From NCBI GenBank assembly GCA_033002965.1, contig JAURVB010009670.1, positions 1 to 64,000 on the forward strand: a stretch of DNA of 64,000 bases. The letters are read 5' to 3'. Source of the stretch: Piper betle. Its lineage: Eukaryota > Streptophyta > Magnoliopsida > Piperales > Piperaceae. Both the position numbers and the translations under genes were made by a program. Below are positions 59,548-64,000 of the stretch, piece after piece. Position 1 is the first letter of the stretch, and every line of letters starts with the position of its first letter. The notes beneath the pieces were generated by a model. That model saw nothing but the letters and a program-made list of their open reading frames with translations. It had not been told where the DNA came from and ran no database searches.

Positions 59548-59745
59548 ATGAGCACCAACTCCGGCGTGTCCGGCATGCATCTCCAGTTGATGCCCACGGG
59601 CAAGGTGGTCATGTTCGACGCGACCAACTTTGGCCGCCGAGGCCGATTGCCCGCCAGACACAGTTGGGCAGTCCCCAACTTTGTGGGTAAGGAGGATTGC
59701 TGGGCCCACGCTATGGAGAACGACGTTCAAACTGCTCCCATATAA
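59548..59745 (+). pseudogene. Captured glyoxal-oxidase-like (GLOX) gene fragment
   Basis: 66 codons in a GC-rich patch. NSGVSGMHLQLMPTGKVVMF then DATNFG and DCWAHAMENDVQT match the N-terminal part of plant aldehyde/galactose oxidases of the GLOX family (copper radical oxidases, cell-wall associated). The start codon is at the junction with the TRIM-like purine tract (GAAGGGGAGGGGAG), and similarity ends at the stop. An intact GLOX has about 550 residues, so only about a tenth is present, without signal peptide or copper ligands. Assignment rests on motif memory only. Confidence 0.6.
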
Positions 59746-60285
59746 AGTTTATGATGTCAGTTTGATTCAAATGAACCGATTCTTTACTTGAATTAGATGA
59801 ATCGATTCAAAGATTCAAATGAACTGATTCTTTGCTTCCACCTATGGTTTGTGCTTGCATGATTCAAGTTAAGTGCAGCTGACTTGGCGCCAAACTTCAG
59901 CTTGATCTACCTATTAGCAATTAGCATTTAGCACCTTTATGCATACGGGTACCTCTTCCTTTCCCCCATTTTCCTCCATGATTAAACCCTAATCAACCCT
60001 TCTCCCTGCCATCATTCTCTGACGCGCAGCAGCACCACTGTTGGCGGCAGCAGATAAAGGGGAACAGGAAGAGGTCAAATCCTCATTCCTTTGGGTCAGA
60101 TTAATCTAATAATAATGCTTTTGGACGGGTTGATAAATTTAACAAAGCTTTTTGGTTGTTTAAGTTATGTATTGTGATGGGTTGTCTGCGTAGAAATCAA
60201 TTTTGTTCCAAAATGGAGTGGCTCTATTGATGTCCTGTTCGGTTTCTGATATTATTGATATTTTTTCTTCAAAATATCAGGATTC

Positions 60286-61838
60286 ATGTTTGCACTCAGC
60301 CTCATTGAGCACAATTTACCCATCCCACCCCACCTGCGTAACCTGCCGCTTAACCAAGCTGTTAAGGGGCAGCTTGAGGAGCTGTTCTTGGATAAGGTTG
60401 TATGTTATGCACCACCTATTATTTTCCTTTTTAGCCTTTTATTTTTTCTGTTTATATATGGTTGTGTAAAATGACTGGGCTATTGCTTCTCTTTAATTAC
60501 ATGGGGAGATGTGTGCGTGTGCATGAATAATAGAATATTTATATGTTGTCTAGGTGATTTCCAATTTGGGTTTGTATATATATGAATAACATACAGTGTA
60601 TGCACATTTTAATCTCCTCCAACTTTTGCTCTTGTGTACACTTAGTATATTCTTGTAAATAAGGCCTCCTATTAGTTTTGATTTATAGTAGAGTTCAATT
60701 CGCTAATGAAGTTTCTATTGTGGGCAATGTTAATTATTCAAAAGATACAGTTTTGTTTGTTGCCTGCTGAGATGAAAATTCAATATTAGTGTAGCTTCAA
60801 GTGACCATATATATACAATTTCGTCCATGTAAAATGCTTCCTATTTTTGTTGTTTTTATAATATAGAATCAACTTTGTGTGATTGAATTGTTCTGTTTGC
60901 CTAGTACTTATCAAATACTTCCAGTTTGCCTCTCTTTTGCTATGAAGAAATTAGTTAATTTTTATTAAATCTTGTGGACCTTGAATGTGGCCTTCAAAAC
61001 ACTGGCTCATTTCAAATTTATACTATAGAATCAACTTTGTGTAATTGAAATGTTGCCAATTTGCCTCTTTTTGCTATGAAGAAATTAGTTAGATTGAAGC
61101 CTCATGGGGCTTGAATGTGGCCTTGGAGACACTAGCTTATTTAAAATTTTATGAGTGGCAGTTGAGAGGAATGAGGATATAAGAAAGAACTCCTGATCAT
61201 AATATAACCCAGTTTTGGTGGTTGTTTCTATCCGAAGAACTTAGCCTGTTTTTCTTTCCATGCTCTTGCTTGTAGGCTTGAATTTTCGTAGGTTATTTAA
61301 TCCGTAGAACTCTTGCAACTATCTTCAAAGTCACAATATTTGAGGTTTCCTTCACAACTATCCTCTTTTCAAGTTCACTAGTCCTCATGCTTGCTGTATG
61401 CTATGTTTGATGCATGTGACTAACAATTTCAACTTAGTTTGATAACGTTTTGAAAGGCAATGGTATGAACATGCACGACCTTCACAACTGTTCTAGTTGG
61501 TCATGATAAAATAGTTGTACTACTTCATGGTTTTTGACAGGTAAATCAGTTAAAATCCGTGATATTTTAGTTTTTAATGTTGTTGGATGCTTGACTACGT
61601 GCATTTTCTTCCAGTGACTCTTGGATTTTTCAGCGATACATACGATCCAGACTATCTGCTCAAAGAGTCAACTGTGTTGTAAGTTTTTCTTTTGCTGCGC
61701 TAAAGAATTCTTATTTATAGTTCTTTGTAAGCTTCTTTTTCTTGTTGTATTCTATATGTTATATGGACAGTCGCGAAACAGGAGTGTGGGTTTGGATATA
61801 CGATGAGAACGAATTTATTATTCAGAAGAATGATGAGA
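60286..61838 (+). pseudogene. RNA polymerase III subunit RPC8-like gene, incomplete
   Basis: Exon A (ATG 60286 to 60396, donor GTTGTA) reads IEHNLPIPPHL and KGQLEELFLDK, the N-terminus of plant RPC8 (Rpb7/RpoE family, the stalk subunit that binds the nascent transcript). Exon B (61615-61678, CAG before, GTAAGT after) reads TLGFFSDTYDPDYLLKES, part of the OB-fold. Exon C (61771 to about 61838) reads RETGVWVWIYDENEFII and ends NDEI. Joins B-C are in phase. The central exons between A and B (the tip domain and first S1 strands) are not found in the 1.2 kb between, and after exon C the sequence becomes the tail of the large LTR family. The gene is therefore lost in the middle and at the 3' end. 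Confidence 0.65.
60863..61155 (+). repeat. Imperfect tandem duplication of about 140 bp
   Basis: ATAGAATCAACTTTGTGT...ATTGAA, TTTGCTATGAAGAAATTAGTTA and CTTGAATGTGGCCTT recur in order from about 60863 and 61022. It lies within the intron space of the RPC8-like relic. Confidence 0.75.
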
Positions 61839-62315
61839 TTTCTTCTGCTTTTCCCCTTGGCGGCTTGTGCCATTGGGGGTCGTGCAACAAGGGTTTGGAC
61901 GGGGAAAGTGTCTGAGAGGAAGAAATAGTTGGGTGGTTATATTGTAAATAAAATTTGATTTATGTCCTACTCATGTTCTATTCAAGTCAAAATAATAACT
62001 AATTCGTAATAATTCTCAAAACAAATACAAAAAAATAAGGGGAAATCCTATAAAATATATAACATGCTGCAACATCAGAATAACATATTCTATAATTAAC
62101 AACCCACCCAAACTGCCCGTTAACGTGGTAAACAGTTTAAAACTAATTCTACGATCTATTATATATAAAAATAAAAAAATAAACTGGCATATTCTTATTT
62201 ATTCTGATAACTCATTTTTTTCTACTGTATCCGTCACGCGATCGGTGTCGACTCAGTACACGTGTTTTGAAATATATTCGATTTGAAAATAACGGTCAAA
62301 CCGACCGGTTTTACA
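61838..62315 (-). mobile_element. 3' tail fragment of the large LTR family
   Basis: From about 61838 it matches the end of the 48561-51479 copy and the end of the outer copy (TGTAAATAAAATTTGA, AACTGGCATATTC, CAGTACACGTGTTTTGAA, AACCGACCGGTTTTACA). It ends at a canonical TTTTACA terminus at 62315. Only the last 480 or so bases are present. Confidence 0.7.
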
Positions 62316-63078
62316 CTTGAGTCTTGCTTAATCAGAATCCTAGGGAATTTATTAAGTAATGGCAACATGATGAAACATGCATTAGACTTGAATGTCATGT
62401 TTGCAGCTTTTGTATAATTATTTACATAAATATAAAAAATAATAAAAATAATCTTGGCATAATAATGATTTTATATAATAATTTGATGGTTTTGTGCTCA
62501 AAGAAATTATGTGGCATATAATTAATACATTATTAAACCGTTTAATATTTAAAACATTCACCTTTTTAGAACAACTCCATCTCGAAGTAGGCATTTTTTA
62601 TAGTATAATTAGAAGCTAACATGGTTTATGGAAGAGGTTAAAATAATATATGTTTCTTGCCAACTCCATAAACTGAATTTTAAAACAACCTTTTTAGAGT
62701 TTAATTTTCATTACAAAAAGAATACCACTTTAAAATGTAAAGATATCTTATAAACAAAGTTAAAACGTATGTATTCTTGAATTAATCAGAAGCTTCAAAT
62801 TTATTATCACATTTATTTATTAATAGATTAGGGGAAGCATTCTGATAAGTCTAAGCAAACTCCAAACTAAAACATTATTAATTGCTTTGGATAGAAATTA
62901 TTACTTTATTGACAATGAGATAAAAACAATTTTCCCAATGAAATAAACAATAGCAGAAACCTATATAATATGTTTGTCTGAAACAACAATTTATTCATGC
63001 TCATGTTGGATGACAGATCAATGAGAAGTATCAGCAAACTTTTGGCCTACCAAAAACCTTTCCTTCAATATTTTTTGC
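62316..63078. other. AT-rich intergenic DNA
   Basis: No gene or element recognised. Confidence 0.4.
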
Positions 63079-63690
63079 TTAGATTGGAGGACCGATCCTA
63101 TTGGTTGAGAAACACCATAACAGTTCTTGCATGGGAGCACTGCAACTGCAAACATTCACCTCAAGATCAAACCTCCCCACACCATATTGGTTTCTCTTCG
63201 ATTGAAATCTTGAAGAACTCCGAATTTCGTTGCACTTGAGCAGACCATGACATAGAACATCCCCCACCCACAAACAACATCCTCTCACCCAACTCCGTCA
63301 ATTGCACCGCGCCCTCTGGCCTCCCTTCTACAATTTCCAACTTGAACACTTGGAAGTAAACGTCCCGCCAAATATGCCGGTTGTCTAGTCGTCGGACAAG
63401 GAGCAACTCCTCGCCAGACTCCACCAGATAATTGTTGCCGGTGAAGTTCGCGTCGCCAGTGAGAGAAGGGAGTAAACGGCGCGGGATCAATTGAAATGTA
63501 GCCCAAAGTGGGAAGAGTATTAAGATGTCAATGTAGAAGGAAGACATGATTGCACTTCCAGAGACGTCAATGGCATAAATGCATCCTTTGTGGCAGGCGA
63601 AATCGTCGATGGCAATGTCAAGATCGTAGGTGAAGACAGTCGTCCAACGGATATCTCGGAGTCAGCAGAAAAAGAGTTGTGTGTGTCTTT
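63079..63690 (-). pseudogene. DUF295 (F-box/KIB-type beta-propeller) remnant
   Basis: On the minus strand: DDFACHKGCIYAIDVSG (about 63560-63610), YLVESGEELLLVRRL (about 63385-63430), FQVFKLEIVEG, and LGERMLFVGGGCSMSWSA. A frame change near 63230 is needed to reach the normal end, NRIGPPI then stop at 63079. These are the usual words of the C-terminal half of plant DUF295 proteins, many of which have an N-terminal F-box. That half, expected upstream beyond 63690, is not recognisable. With a frameshift and no start region it is probably a dead fragment. A divergent short gene beginning at Met 63545-63547 is less likely. Confidence 0.65.
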
Positions 63691-63845
63691 CGGCCGACGA
63701 CATCATTGCCACCACCTTGCATCTTCTTGCGTCCAGAGATGGACTGCAGGAGAGCTTGGCAGTGCACAAATTATACGCACGTAGTAGGCTCGTATCGGTT
63801 CCTGGTAGGCGACCGGAGAATGGGTCATAGAGGGAGTGTTCAAAG

Positions 63846-64000
63846 TGTTAGGCTCTTTAGGCCCCTACCCAAGCTCCGAAACCATTGTTGGACCCTTTGG
63901 GCCCCTAAAAGGGACTTTAAACAACCAAGAAGCTCCGAAACCATTGTTGGACCTTTTGGGCCCTAAGAGACTTTAAACAATTAAAGAAAATGAGTGTCAC
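63846..64000 (-). mobile_element. TRIM LTR, running off the right edge
   Basis: On the plus strand it begins TGTTAGGCTC. Reverse-complemented it ends GAGCCTAACA, with GTTTAAAGTCCCTTTTAGGGG and GGTTTCGGAGCTT as in the TRIM at 13536. It contains two copies of an approximately 64-base block (GAAGCTCCGAAACCATTG... twice), so its 3' part is duplicated. The other end is outside the window, so it cannot be classed as solo or complete. Confidence 0.8.

Noticed and set aside
63590..63830. Plus-strand frames near the right edge
   Set aside because: They lie opposite the DUF295 remnant and its upstream region and have no domain character of their own.

Overview
The window is nuclear DNA from a flowering plant. 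Plant-type split genes with GT/AG introns, a plastid-targeted arogenate dehydratase, plant LTR retrotransposons and TRIMs, plastid-derived DNA and an endogenous pararetrovirus relic all point there. I cannot name the order or species. The sequence is AT-rich with small GC-rich islands; genes are sparse and transposon-derived DNA takes up much of the space.

Layout. 1-430 is a GC-rich island that may be the promoter/leader of a minus-strand gene lying off the left edge. 431-5384 is AT-rich and holds three related AT-rich repeats, two of them facing each other as a foldback. 5385-8140 (+) is an intact five-exon GDSL esterase/lipase. 8683-10890 (-) is a caffeate-type O-methyltransferase wrecked by frameshifts and a lost splice acceptor. 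11272-29090 is a nest. A host segment of about 1.2 kb is tandemly duplicated; the second copy received a complete 586-bp TRIM and then a Copia element. The Copia element was itself split by a Ty3/gypsy deletion derivative, and that by a 2956-bp solo LTR. A second TRIM sits just upstream of the duplication.

30028-32614 (-) is a hypersensitive-induced-reaction (HIR, prohibitin-domain) gene, well conserved apart from a one-base homopolymer frameshift. 35491-37445 holds rearranged pararetroviral reverse transcriptase/RNase H and neighbouring sequence. 37900-43059 (+) is a domesticated hAT-transposase gene (BED zinc finger, DAYSLEEPER/RICESLEEPER type). It has a probable GC-rich non-coding first exon, a long intron full of tandem repeats with a TRIM solo LTR, an overlapping upstream ORF and a probable short 3' intron. 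44661-45830 (-) is a single-exon arogenate/prephenate dehydratase lacking the usual TRF and ESRP residues.

48126-54225 is a same-family LTR nested inside another; this is the family of the solo LTR at 17672-20627. 55476-55737 is a mosaic plastid insertion (ndhF-like next to psbD-like). 58736-59745 is a TRIM-like internal sequence expanded in tandem and abutting a GC-rich captured piece of a glyoxal-oxidase-like gene. 60286-61838 holds surviving exons of an RNA polymerase III subunit RPC8-like gene cut off by an LTR fragment. 63079-63690 (-) is a broken DUF295/F-box-type remnant, and another TRIM LTR runs off the right edge.

The host genes are functionally unrelated neighbours (lipid/ester hydrolysis, membrane scaffold, transcriptional regulator, phenylalanine synthesis); nothing suggests a gene cluster. 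The most informative content is the layered transposition history, the host and plastid fragments caught in repeats, and the unusual dehydratase.
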